Assembly: GCA_046590575.1 (NCBI GenBank)
Contig: JBKJUS010000192.1
Span: 1-9,663 of the forward strand
Direction: 5' to 3'
Length of the DNA stretch: 9,663 nucleotides
From: DATLNF01 sp046590575
GTDB taxonomy: Bacteria; Actinomycetota; Actinomycetes; BP-191
The notes below the pieces were generated by a model, which was not told where the DNA came from, did no database searches, and was given only the letters and a program-made list of their open reading frames with translations. Made by a program: the position numbers and the translations under genes. Below are positions 1-7,400 of this stretch, in pieces. Numbering within the stretch: position 1 is the stretch's first letter; each line of letters starts with the position of its first letter.

Positions 1-57
1 GTCGGCGACCAGCAACCGGATCGAGTTGGTGCCGCAGTCGACGGCGGCTACACGCAC
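1..57 (-). CDS. ppx: Ppx/GppA family phosphatase, N-terminal 19 codons only (cut by window edge)
   Basis: This is the start of an exopolyphosphatase / guanosine pentaphosphate phosphatase, an ASKHA-fold enzyme that removes terminal phosphate from polyphosphate or pppGpp. The visible residues read MRVAAVDCGTNSIRLLVAD. They carry the phosphate-1 loop signature DCGTNSIRLL that opens this family. I chose GTG at 55-57 because the family usually has only 2-4 residues before the VAA-D-GTN strand, and a GGGGG stretch at 66-70 lies 8 bases upstream. An alternative GTG at 76-78 would add seven residues. Either start lies inside the end of the DUF501 gene, so the genes overlap by 10 or 31 bases and are probably coupled. 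The rest of the protein is outside the window, so the exact substrate (Ppx or GppA type) cannot be judged. Confidence 0.85.
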   Translation of the reverse strand, partial: MRVAAVDCGTNSIRLLVAD

Positions 58-527
58 GCGGCCTGCCCCCAGTCGCACCGCGGGTCCGCCGCCAGCAGCT
101 CGATGGCCTCACGACCGAGGGGGTTGGCGCCGGTCGCGAGCTCGTGCGCCACAAGCACATGGAGGCACTTCACCCTGGTCGGCATGCCCCCCGCGCTCAC
201 GTCGCCGGGGAGCACCTCGATGGCGTCACGGCGGACGACGTAGTCCATGTGCGCGTCGGCGTACGACGACGCCAACGCCGGGTCCTCACGGAGGCGCTCG
301 GTCATGGCGGCCATCACGCCGGCCGCCTCGAGCCGGCCCACCCCCGACGCAGCGCGAGGACAGGTGAGGTAGTACAGCGTCGGGAACGGCGTGCCGTCCT
401 CGAGCCGCGGCGCGGTCTCCACCACGTCCGGCAGACCGCATGCGCACCGATGCGCTACGGCGCGCAGACCGCGCGGCTCGCGACCGAGCTGGCGCCGGAC
501 CGCGTCGCGGTCGGCGTCGGTGATCAC
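48..527 (-). CDS. DUF501 family protein (function unknown)
   Basis: A 159-residue protein of the actinobacterial DUF501 family, recognised from VRRQLGREPRG (10-20), AHRCACG (25-31), ETAPRLEDGTPFPTLYYLTC (37-56) and GGMPTRVKCLHVLVAH (113-128). No biochemical role is established for the family, as far as I know. There is no signal peptide or membrane segment, so it is probably cytosolic. Cysteines fall at 28, 30, 56 and 121 with H26 and H123. Two more (151, 158) lie in the less conserved tail. The set could bind a metal, but this is inference. The reading frame stays open upstream to an ATG at 605. I chose GTG at 525-527 because it overlaps the stop of the upstream septum gene as GTGA and gives the usual family N-terminus. 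No clear ribosome binding site precedes it, which fits translational coupling. In other actinobacteria this gene also sits between the FtsB/DivIC-type gene and ppx. Confidence 0.9.
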   Translation of the reverse strand: MITDADRDAVRRQLGREPRGLRAVAHRCACGLPDVVETAPRLEDGTPFPTLYYLTCPRAASGVGRLEAAGVMAAMTERLREDPALASSYADAHMDYVVRRDAIEVLPGDVSAGGMPTRVKCLHVLVAHELATGANPLGREAIELLAADPRCDWGQAACV

Positions 528-1093
528 CGGGTCGGCGTCACGGTCGGGCTCGGCGACGGACGCGCACCGGCCGCCTCGACCGATGACCAGAGCTGGGCGT
601 ACCACGCCCGTCCCGGAGCGGGCGGCTCGAGCGAGCCGGCCTGGTTCCGCCCGCCGGGCCGCGACGACGCGGACGGAGTCAGCACGATGAAAGGCACCTC
701 GCCCGGCCGCACATATCGCAGTCGCTCCCGGGCCAACCGCTCGACATACGCCGGATCAGCGAGCCGCGCCTTTTGCGCTTCGAGGGCGGCGACCCGCGCC
801 GCCTGCTCGGCGTGGCGGTCCTGGGCCACCGCGAGACGCTCGCGCTGCGCGAAGAACTGACGCATCGGCACCGTGAGCGCGAGGACCATCCCGCAGACGA
901 GCAACGCGAGAAACGCCGCACGCGTCGTCAGCCCGCTGCGCCGACCCCGGGGCGGCCGCCGGGACGGCGTCGGTGATGGTGGTAGCGCGACGCCCGTCGT
1001 ACGACGGCGCTGCGCCGGCCGACGTTCGCGGCCACCCGCCGGGCGACCAGCACCGGGACCGCGGCCACGCGAAGGGGGAGTAGTGCGCGGCAC
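524..1093 (-). CDS. FtsB/DivIC-type septum formation initiator protein
   Basis: A 189-residue bitopic membrane protein of the septum formation initiator family (FtsB/DivIC). In the family it pairs with FtsL-type proteins and helps assemble or activate the septal peptidoglycan machinery. Order of parts: a cytoplasmic, Arg/Pro/Gly-rich, strongly basic tail (about 1-55), one membrane helix (about 57-77, AFLALLVCGMVLALTV), an extracytoplasmic coiled coil (about 80-113, rich in Ala/Gln/Glu/Arg) and the family motif LADPAYVERLARERLRYV followed by RPGEVPFIVL (to about 137). A Pro/Ser/Thr-rich tail ends the protein. I chose GTG at 1091-1093, just past the eno stop, with GAGG at 1102-1105 eight bases upstream. 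An ATG at 1139-1141 would overlap eno by 44 bases and add 16 residues. Its stop overlaps the DUF501 start (GTGA). The basic N-tail is longer than in E. coli FtsB (about 100 residues in total), as is usual in actinobacteria. Confidence 0.9.
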   Translation of the reverse strand: MPRTTPPSRGRGPGAGRPAGGRERRPAQRRRTTGVALPPSPTPSRRPPRGRRSGLTTRAAFLALLVCGMVLALTVPMRQFFAQRERLAVAQDRHAEQAARVAALEAQKARLADPAYVERLARERLRYVRPGEVPFIVLTPSASSRPGGRNQAGSLEPPAPGRAWYAQLWSSVEAAGARPSPSPTVTPTR

Positions 1094-1097
1094 GCGC

Positions 1098-2381
1098 TCA
1101 GCCTCGCGCGGCGAACCGGGGGAAGGCGCTGCGACCGGCATAGCGGGCCGCGTCGTCGAGCTCCTCCTCGATGCGCAACAGCTGGTTGTACTTCGCCACC
1201 CGCTCCGACCGCGCGGGGGCGCCAGCCTTGATCTGACCGCAGTCGGTCGCCACCGCGAGGTCGGCGATCGTCGTGTCCTCGGTCTCACCTGAGCGGTGGC
1301 TCATCATGCAGGCGTACCCGCTGCGATGCGCCATCGCCACGGCGTCCAGAGTCTCGGTGAGCGTGCCGATCTGGTTGACCTTGACCAGCAGCGCGTTGGC
1401 GCAGCGCTCGACGATGCCGCGGGACAGCCGGGTCGGGTTGGTGACGAAGAGGTCGTCGCCGACGATCTGCACCTGCGCGCCGAGCGCCGCGGTCAGCTCA
1501 CGCCAGCCGTCCCAGTCGTCCTCGCCGAGCGGGTCCTCGATCGAGACGACCGGGTAGTCGGCCACCAGCCCGGCGTAGTAGGTCGACATCTCGCTGCTCG
1601 TCTTGGTGGCTCCCTCGAACCGGTAGCCCTCATCAGTGCGAAACTCCGTCGCAGCGACGTCGAGCGCCAGCGCGATGTCCTGTCCCGGCACGAAACCGGC
1701 CTTGTCGATCGCCTCGAGGATGAGGTCGAGGGCGTCACGGTTGGCTGGCAGGTCCGGCGCGAACCCGCCCTCGTCGCCGACGGCGGTGACGAGACCTCGC
1801 TGTTTGAGCACCGATTTCAGCGCGTGGTAGGTCTCAGCGCCCCACCGGAGGGCCTCGGTGAAGCTGGCCGCGCCGATCGGCGCGATCATGAACTCCTGGA
1901 TGTCGACGTTGGTGTCGGCGTGCGCGCCGCCGTTGAGGATGTTGAGCATCGGCACGGGAAGCACGTGCGCGTTGGGTCCACCGACGTAGCGGAACAACGG
2001 CAAGCCAGCCGATTCCGCAGCGGCCCGCGCGACTGCGAGGCTCACGCCGAGGATGGCGTTGGCCCCGAGCCGACTCTTGTCCGGCGTGCCATCAAGGTCG
2101 ATGAGCGCCTGGTCGACCAGCCGCTGCTCGGTCGCGTCGAAGCCGACCAGCTCCGGGCTGATGTCGTCCTCGACCGCGGTCACCGCGCGCGCGACTCCCT
2201 TGCCGCCGTACCGCTCATCTCCGTCGCGCAGCTCCACTGCTTCGAAGGCGCCAGTCGAGGCGCCGCTGGGCACCGCGGCACGGGCGAATGTCCCGTCGTC
2301 GAGAGCCACCTCGACCTCGACGGTGGGATTGCCGCGCGAGTCGAGGATCTCGCGCGCGGCAACAGCCTCGATGGACGCCAT
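1098..2381 (-). CDS. eno: Enolase (phosphopyruvate hydratase)
   Basis: A full-length 427-residue enolase, EC 4.2.1.11. It interconverts 2-phosphoglycerate and phosphoenolpyruvate in glycolysis, using two Mg ions in a homodimeric or octameric cytosolic enzyme. Seen in the sequence: the mobile loop PSGASTGAFEAVELRD (38-53), NGGAHADTNVDIQEF (150-164, with H154), the GDEGGFAPD loop (202-210, E204 general acid/base), presumed Mg ligands D241, E282 (SIEDPL) and D309 (VGDDLFVTN), catalytic K334 (LVKVNQIGT), the signature SHRSGETED (361-369) and K385 (QIKAGAPARSER). Nothing is missing. The start is ATG at 2379-2381, giving the standard MASIEAVAAREILDSRGNPT. The longer open frame to 2504 is not enolase-like. 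The gene begins 10 bases after the mazG stop and has no Shine-Dalgarno sequence, which is odd for so highly expressed an enzyme (see the separate note on a possible internal promoter). The ftsB-like gene follows after 4 bases. Confidence 0.98.
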   Translation of the reverse strand: MASIEAVAAREILDSRGNPTVEVEVALDDGTFARAAVPSGASTGAFEAVELRDGDERYGGKGVARAVTAVEDDISPELVGFDATEQRLVDQALIDLDGTPDKSRLGANAILGVSLAVARAAAESAGLPLFRYVGGPNAHVLPVPMLNILNGGAHADTNVDIQEFMIAPIGAASFTEALRWGAETYHALKSVLKQRGLVTAVGDEGGFAPDLPANRDALDLILEAIDKAGFVPGQDIALALDVAATEFRTDEGYRFEGATKTSSEMSTYYAGLVADYPVVSIEDPLGEDDWDGWRELTAALGAQVQIVGDDLFVTNPTRLSRGIVERCANALLVKVNQIGTLTETLDAVAMAHRSGYACMMSHRSGETEDTTIADLAVATDCGQIKAGAPARSERVAKYNQLLRIEEELDDAARYAGRSAFPRFAARG

Positions 2382-2387
2382 GGTGAG

Positions 2388-2394
2388 CAGGCTA
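2388..2394 (-). promoter_or_regulatory. Candidate -10 element for a leaderless eno transcript
   Basis: On the minus strand, TAGCCT (TANNNT form) spans the mazG stop codon TAG and ends 7 bases before the eno ATG. That is where a -10 element would sit if transcription began at the A of the ATG. There is no AGGAG-like site before eno, and leaderless mRNAs are common in actinobacteria. No convincing -35 is visible. One six-base match with two or three fixed positions can easily occur by chance, so this is a hypothesis only. Confidence 0.2.
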
Positions 2395-3381
2395 GCGCGC
2401 GGTGTCGCGGAAGGTGCGGGACGCCGCGCGCAGCGCGGCTTCGGGGTCGACACCTTCCGTGCGCAGCCGGTCGACGAGTGACCAGAGCTCGCCACCTGGC
2501 CCATCGGGAACAGCCGCGTGGAGACCAGCTTTCGCCGCCCTGCGCTGCAGGGTTGCCGCCAGGGTCAGCGCCGGCTGCCCGAGTGCCACGTGGTCGAACG
2601 GTCCGGTGTCCTCGGCGCGCTCGGCCGCCTTGATCTCGTCCCAGTTTGCGACCACCTCAGCCGCGCCGCTGACCTGCACGTCGCCGAAGACATGTGGGTG
2701 CCGGCGTACCAGCTTCTCCACGATGCGCCCTGCGACGTCATCGATCGTCCAGGAGGTGTCATCGTCACGCTCCTGCGCGACCCGGGCGTGGAAGACCACT
2801 TGCAGGAGCACGTCGCCGAGCTCGTCGCGCAGCGCGTCGAGGTCACCCGACTCGAGAGCGTCGAGTGCCTCGTAGGTCTCCTCGACCAGGTAGGGGGCGA
2901 GGCTCTCGTGGGTCTGCTCGGCGTCCCATGGACAACCACCGGGTGAACGCAGCTGGTCCATCGTGGCGACCAGGTCGAGCAACCGGGCACCGGGCATGTC
3001 GTACGAGCCGTAGACGACCTCGAGCTCGACACCTCCCTCGCGGGCCGCGATGTCGCCAAGGGCGCGGACGAAGTCCGGGTCGCCGCCGTGGCTGGCCAGC
3101 CAGACCGCCTGGCCGCCCCGGGCCTTCTCGCGGAACTGCAGCGCCAGCGCCGTCTGTCCGGGATCACCACCGCCGAGCAGATAGCTGACCCGCTGCCCCG
3201 ACGGTCCGTCCTCGGCGTGCAGCACGGAGATCTCGACGCCGGCCATCTCAAGGAAAGGTCGCTGAGGGTGCTCGGCGTCACGGGTGAAGACCGGACCCTG
3301 CTGCAGCTCGGTCCACGCCGACCAGGACAGCAGGCCGGGAGCCACCCGGTGGGTGTTGGCGATGAGTACGAGCCGGTCCAC
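2392..3381 (-). CDS. mazG: MazG-family nucleoside triphosphate pyrophosphohydrolase
   Basis: A 329-residue protein whose MazG domain (about 134-255) hydrolyses NTPs or dNTPs to NMPs and pyrophosphate. It is probably a house-cleaning enzyme acting on damaged nucleotides or tuning stress signalling. Seen: LLDLVATMDQLRSPGGCPWD (134-153), the Mg-binding EExxE helix in LVEETYEAL (E167, E168, E171), the partner ExxD in RDELGDVLLQVVFHA (E187, D190), then RRHPHVFGD (226-234) and NWDEIKAAE (246-254). Only the first half of the usual tandem arrangement keeps these acidic residues. After QRRAAKAGL the second repeat is reduced to about 40 residues ending in the family-like VDPEAALRAASRTFRD. The N-terminal 125 or so residues resemble a shortened, degraded tetrapyrrole-methylase-like domain, as seen in YabN-type proteins (inference). 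The start is GTG at 3379-3381, with AGGG at 3387-3390 five bases upstream, one base after the stop of the foldase gene. Confidence 0.93.
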   Translation of the reverse strand: MDRLVLIANTHRVAPGLLSWSAWTELQQGPVFTRDAEHPQRPFLEMAGVEISVLHAEDGPSGQRVSYLLGGGDPGQTALALQFREKARGGQAVWLASHGGDPDFVRALGDIAAREGGVELEVVYGSYDMPGARLLDLVATMDQLRSPGGCPWDAEQTHESLAPYLVEETYEALDALESGDLDALRDELGDVLLQVVFHARVAQERDDDTSWTIDDVAGRIVEKLVRRHPHVFGDVQVSGAAEVVANWDEIKAAERAEDTGPFDHVALGQPALTLAATLQRRAAKAGLHAAVPDGPGGELWSLVDRLRTEGVDPEAALRAASRTFRDTAR

Positions 3382-3382
3382 G

Positions 3383-4471
3383 TCAGCCCTGAGGCGGTGG
3401 CGGCTGGTTGGGATCGCCGCCGGGTGGCGGCTGGTTGGGATCGCCGCCGGGCGGCGGCACCAGCCCGCCGTCAGCGGGCGGGCCGGGCTGCGGCTCGGGC
3501 GAGCTCAGCTCGTTGTCGTCGGCCAGCACCGTCGCCGATGCGGCGTCCCAGCGGCCGAAGCGCGGGTTGATCCGAATCCGCAGCTTCTTGGACAGCTCGG
3601 TGAGGTACGCCGCACGCGCTTCGTCCTGGCCGCTGGCCCGCACTTCCGCCGTGAGCTCGGCCTTGGCCTGGGCAAGGGTACGGGTCTCCCGCGAGAGCAC
3701 CTTGATGATGTGGAAGCCGGCCTCCGTCTGCACCGGTCCGACCAGCGCACCGAGTTTGGCCGCGAACACGGCGTTCTCGAACGGGACGAAGAAGGTGCCC
3801 CGCGGGTTGTTGCCCAGATTGCCGCCGCGGTCCTTGCTGCCCGGGTCGATGCTGAAGCTCTTGGCCAACGTGGCGAAGTCTTCCCCGCCACGGAGCCGGG
3901 CCAGCACGGCCCCCGCGAGGGGCTCCGTCGCGACCAGGATGTGCTGCACCTCGGCCGTCTCGAACCGGCCGCGATTGGCGTCGTACGCCGCCTGAAGGTC
4001 CGCGTCGGTGACGACCCTGTCGGCGACGAGCTTGGCACCAACCGCCTCGTTGACGAGTCCGCTGCGGACGAACGGCGCGATGTCGGACTCGACCAGGCCC
4101 ATTCCCGCGGCGGCCTGGAGCAGCTGCGGGCGCCCGCCGAGACGCTCGGTGATCTCGGCGATGTTGTCGGTCACCTGCTTGTCGGTGACGGTGATGTCGA
4201 GGTCCCGGGCTGCCTCGTCATAGAGCTCGGCGAGGATCAGGCGGCCCAACACGCTGCGCTGGAAGGCGGCCCGGTCCGCAGCGGCTTGGGCTGCGATGGC
4301 CTGGTCTTCAAGCGACCTGGTGACGACCTCAGTCAGCTCCTCGATAGTGACGACCTCGTCGCCGACTCGCGCAGCCACCCCGGCCCCGGAGCCGGCTGCC
4401 ACGCCCGACCCGCACGCGCTGAGCATCGCGGCGAGGACCAGACCGGGTATCAGAGCGGTGGGGCGTTTCAC
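3383..4471 (-). CDS. SurA/PpiC-type peptidyl-prolyl isomerase lipoprotein
   Basis: A 362-residue predicted lipoprotein of the SurA/PrsA-like parvulin family, likely anchored to the outer face of the membrane and helping exported proteins fold. Seen: a signal peptide with lipobox LSAC and lipidation Cys at residue 20; a SurA N-type helical segment (about 30-165) starting AARVGDEVVTIEEL; a parvulin domain (about 175-261) with VQHILV (H177), a long DFATLAKSFSIDPGSKDRGG stretch, and closing GFHIIKVLSRE (H254); a second helical segment ending INPRFGRWD (302-308); and a Pro/Gly/Asn/Gln tail with two GGDPNQPPP units. GTG at 4469-4471 is the chosen start. It overlaps the mfd stop as GTGA, has AAGGGA at 4479-4484 seven bases upstream, and places the signal peptide at the N-terminus. 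An ATG at 4510 would put 13 mostly charged residues ahead of it. A similar gene is found between mfd and mazG in several actinobacteria (from memory). Confidence 0.9.
   Translation of the reverse strand: MKRPTALIPGLVLAAMLSACGSGVAAGSGAGVAARVGDEVVTIEELTEVVTRSLEDQAIAAQAAADRAAFQRSVLGRLILAELYDEAARDLDITVTDKQVTDNIAEITERLGGRPQLLQAAAGMGLVESDIAPFVRSGLVNEAVGAKLVADRVVTDADLQAAYDANRGRFETAEVQHILVATEPLAGAVLARLRGGEDFATLAKSFSIDPGSKDRGGNLGNNPRGTFFVPFENAVFAAKLGALVGPVQTEAGFHIIKVLSRETRTLAQAKAELTAEVRASGQDEARAAYLTELSKKLRIRINPRFGRWDAASATVLADDNELSSPEPQPGPPADGGLVPPPGGDPNQPPPGGDPNQPPPPQG
3396..3449. repeat. Two exact tandem copies of a 27-base unit inside the foldase gene
   Basis: Positions 3396-3422 and 3423-3449 are identical over 27 bases, and a third, partial copy (about 9 bases with one mismatch) begins at 3450. 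On the minus strand the unit encodes the nine-residue GGDPNQPPP repeat in the C-terminal tail of the SurA-like lipoprotein. The unit length is a multiple of three, so copy-number change would keep the frame. Confidence 0.95.
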
Positions 4472-7400
4472 GAAGCGGTCCCTTCGATGACGTCGAGCAG
4501 AGCGGAGCACCAGCCGAGCAGCTCGGTGTCCCGGAGATCGGGTCTGGGCACGAGCACGGTACGCATGGAGGCCTTGACGATCGAGCCGGGGTAGAGCCGG
4601 ACCAGTCGGAGCTGGCCGCTCTCGGGCAGGTCGACCGGTGCCAGCTTGATGAATTTGGCCTGTACGCCGACGTCGCGCAGGCCACCGCGCCGGGCCCGCT
4701 CGCGGAAGCCGGCGACAGCCACCAGATTGGCCACGACCTCAGGCAACGGCCCGTAGCGGTCCTCAAGTTCCTCGCGGACAGCGGCCAACTCGTCGTCGCC
4801 GGTCGCACCGGCGAGACGGCGGTAGGCCTGGATGCGCAGCCGCTCCTCCTGAATGTAGGAATGCGGGATGTGCGCGGTGACCGGCACGTCGATCTTGACC
4901 TCGGGCACCTCTTCCGGCGTCTCGCCCTTGTACTCCGCCACCGCCTCGCCGACGAGCCGTACGTAGAGGTCGAAGCCGACGGCGGCGATGTGGCCGGACT
5001 GCTCGCCGCCGAGGAGGTTGCCGGCACCGCGGATCTCGAGGTCCTTCATCGCCACGGCCATGCCGCCGCCGAGCTCGGAGTGGGCGGCGATCGTGGCCAA
5101 CCGGTCGAGCGCGACCTCGCTGAGCGGCTTCTCGGGCGGATAGAGGAAATAGGCGTAGGCGCGCTCCCGCCCCCGCCCGACCCGGCCGCGCAGCTGGTGC
5201 AGCTGGCTCAGACCCAGGGCGTCGGCGCGCTCGACGATGAGCGTGTTGGCGTTAGAGACGTCGAGGCCGGACTCGACGATGGTCGTGCAGACGAGGACGT
5301 CGAACGTCCGCTCCCAGAAGTCGACCATGACACGCTCGAGCGAGTCCTCGGGCATCTGCCCGTGCGCCGTGGCGGTCCGCGCCTCGGGCACCAGCTCACG
5401 GAGGCGGGCCGCAGCCCGCTCGATCGAGTCGACCCGGTTGTGAATGTAGAAAACCTGGCCCTCGCGCAGCAGCTCCCGACGTACCGCAGCGGAGATCTGC
5501 TTCTCGTCATAGGCGCCGACGAAGGTCAGCACCGGGTGACGCTCCTCGGGAGGCGTATCGATCGTGGACAGCTCGCGGATGCCGGTGATCGACATCTCCA
5601 GCGTACGAGGGATCGGTGTGGCGCTCATGGTCAGCACGTCCACCGCGACCCGAAGTCCTTTCAAGTGCTCCTTGTGCTCGACTCCGAAGCGCTGCTCCTC
5701 ATCGACGACGACCAACCCAAGATCTTTGAACTTCACCGTGTCCGACAGCAGCCGATGCGTGCCGATGACGACGTCGACCGTGCCGTCGGCAAGGCCGTCG
5801 ATGACGGACTGCTGCTCCTTCGCGGTGTTGAAGCGGCTCACCGCTCGAACCACGACGGGGAACTGGGCGAATCGTTCGGAGAACGTGCCGAAGTGCTGCT
5901 GGACGAGCAACGTGGTCGGGACCAGGATCGCTACCTGCTTGCCGTCTTGCACCGCCTTGAACGCCGCTCTTACGGCGATCTCGGTCTTGCCGTAGCCGAC
6001 GTCACCACAGATGACCCGGTCCATCGGAACGCCGGCCTCCATGTCGGCCTTGACCTCGTTGATGGCCGCGAGCTGGTCCGGCGTCTCGACGTAGGGAAAT
6101 GCGTCCTCGAGCTCGGCCTGCCAGGGGGTGTCCCGACTGAAGGCATAGCCCGGCGATGCCATCCGCGCGGAGTAGAGGCGAATGAGCCCGGCGGCAATCT
6201 CCTTGACCGCCTTGCGGGCCCGACCCTTGGCCTTGGCCCAGTCGCTACCACCGAGTCGGTGCAGAGACGGCGCCTCCCCGCCGACATAGCGCGTGATCTG
6301 GTCCAGCGCGTCAGTCGGCACCCGGAGCTGGTCACCGCGGGCGTAGGTGAGGACGAGGAACTCGCGCTCACCGCCGTGGATCGTACGTCTCTCCATGCCG
6401 ACGTAGCGGCCCACCCCATGCTGCTCGTGCACGACGTAGTCACCAGGTGCGAGGGTCATGAGATCGACGGCGTTCTTGCGCCGGCTCGGCATCTTGCGCA
6501 TGTCCTTGGTGGCGCTGCGCTGCCCTGACAAGTCGGTCTCGGTGAGAACAGCGAGCTTGAGGTGCGCGGCGATGAAGCCGCCATCGACGGAGGCGGTCGC
6601 GACGTACGCGACACCGCCTTCCGGCTCGTCCTCGAGGTCGAACTGAACGCGTACGCCGACGTCGTCATCGGCCAGCACCTCAGCGAGCCGCTCGGCGGGA
6701 CCGTGGCCCTCGGTGACGAAGACCACCCGCCAGCCGTCACGCAGCCATCCGGTCGTGTCGGCGACTACCCGGTCCATCTCCCCGCGGTAGGCGTCGTGCG
6801 GACGGGCGCGGACGACCAGGGAGTCGTCGTCGAGCGACTCCTCCGCTTCGAACGGCGTGAGCGTCCACCACGGCACGCCGACCTCGAGGGCGCGCTCGCG
6901 CACCTCGGCGACCTCCCGGTACGCCGCCGCGCCGAGGTCGACCGGCGCCTTGCCGCCGCCGGCAGCGACCGCCCACGACGCCTCCAGGAACTCCGCGCTG
7001 GTCCGCACCAGCTCGTGCGCCCGGGTGCGCACCCGCTCGGGGTCGCACAGCACGACGTGCGCGCCAGCGGGGAGCTCCTCGACGAGCAGGCTCAGCCGGT
7101 CGACCAACACCGGGGCGAGCGCCTCCATGCCCTCGACGGGTGTGCCGTCGGCGACCCGGTCGAGGATCTCGCCGAGCTCCGGGTGCGCCTCGAGGAGCTC
7201 CTTCGCCCGCTGGCGCACGTCGGGGGTCAGCAGCATCTCCCGGCACGGCGGTGCCCACAGCCCACGCTCGAGTAGGCCGAGCGAACGCTGTGAAGCCGCC
7301 GCGAAGGCGCGCACCTCCTCGACGTCGTCACCCCAGAGCTCGACGCGGACCGGGTGCTCCTCGGTGGGCGGGAACACATCGAGGATGCCGCCGCGTACAG

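Noticed and set aside
45..53. Possible MazG-type toxin-antitoxin or stringent-response module linking mazG and ppx
   Set aside because: The two genes are separated by eno, ftsB-like and DUF501, no MazF-type toxin is present, and the MazG name reflects the family rather than a toxin-antitoxin context here.
1142..1288. Extension of the FtsB/DivIC-type gene to 1288
   Set aside because: The added residues are a frame-shifted reading of the enolase C-terminus. A GTG after the eno stop with a good GAGG site is better.
2382..2504. N-terminal extension of enolase to an upstream ATG at 2504
   Set aside because: The extra 41 residues are not enolase-like and would overlap the mazG coding region by over 100 bases. 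MASIEAVAAREILDSRGNP is the standard start.
1296..2633. Plus-strand open frame of 445 codons across eno and the end of mazG
   Set aside because: It is antisense to a complete enolase, crosses two real genes, and its translation is Arg/Asp/Val-rich with no family features.
3284..4594. Plus-strand open frame of 436 codons across the SurA-like gene
   Set aside because: It is antisense to a clear lipoprotein with a parvulin domain and runs into both neighbouring genes. No domain was recognised.
4861..6528. Long plus-strand open frame (555 codons) antisense to mfd
   Set aside because: It lies opposite an intact Mfd with all its motifs, has no recognisable domain, and is the usual by-product of GC-rich third positions read on the other strand.
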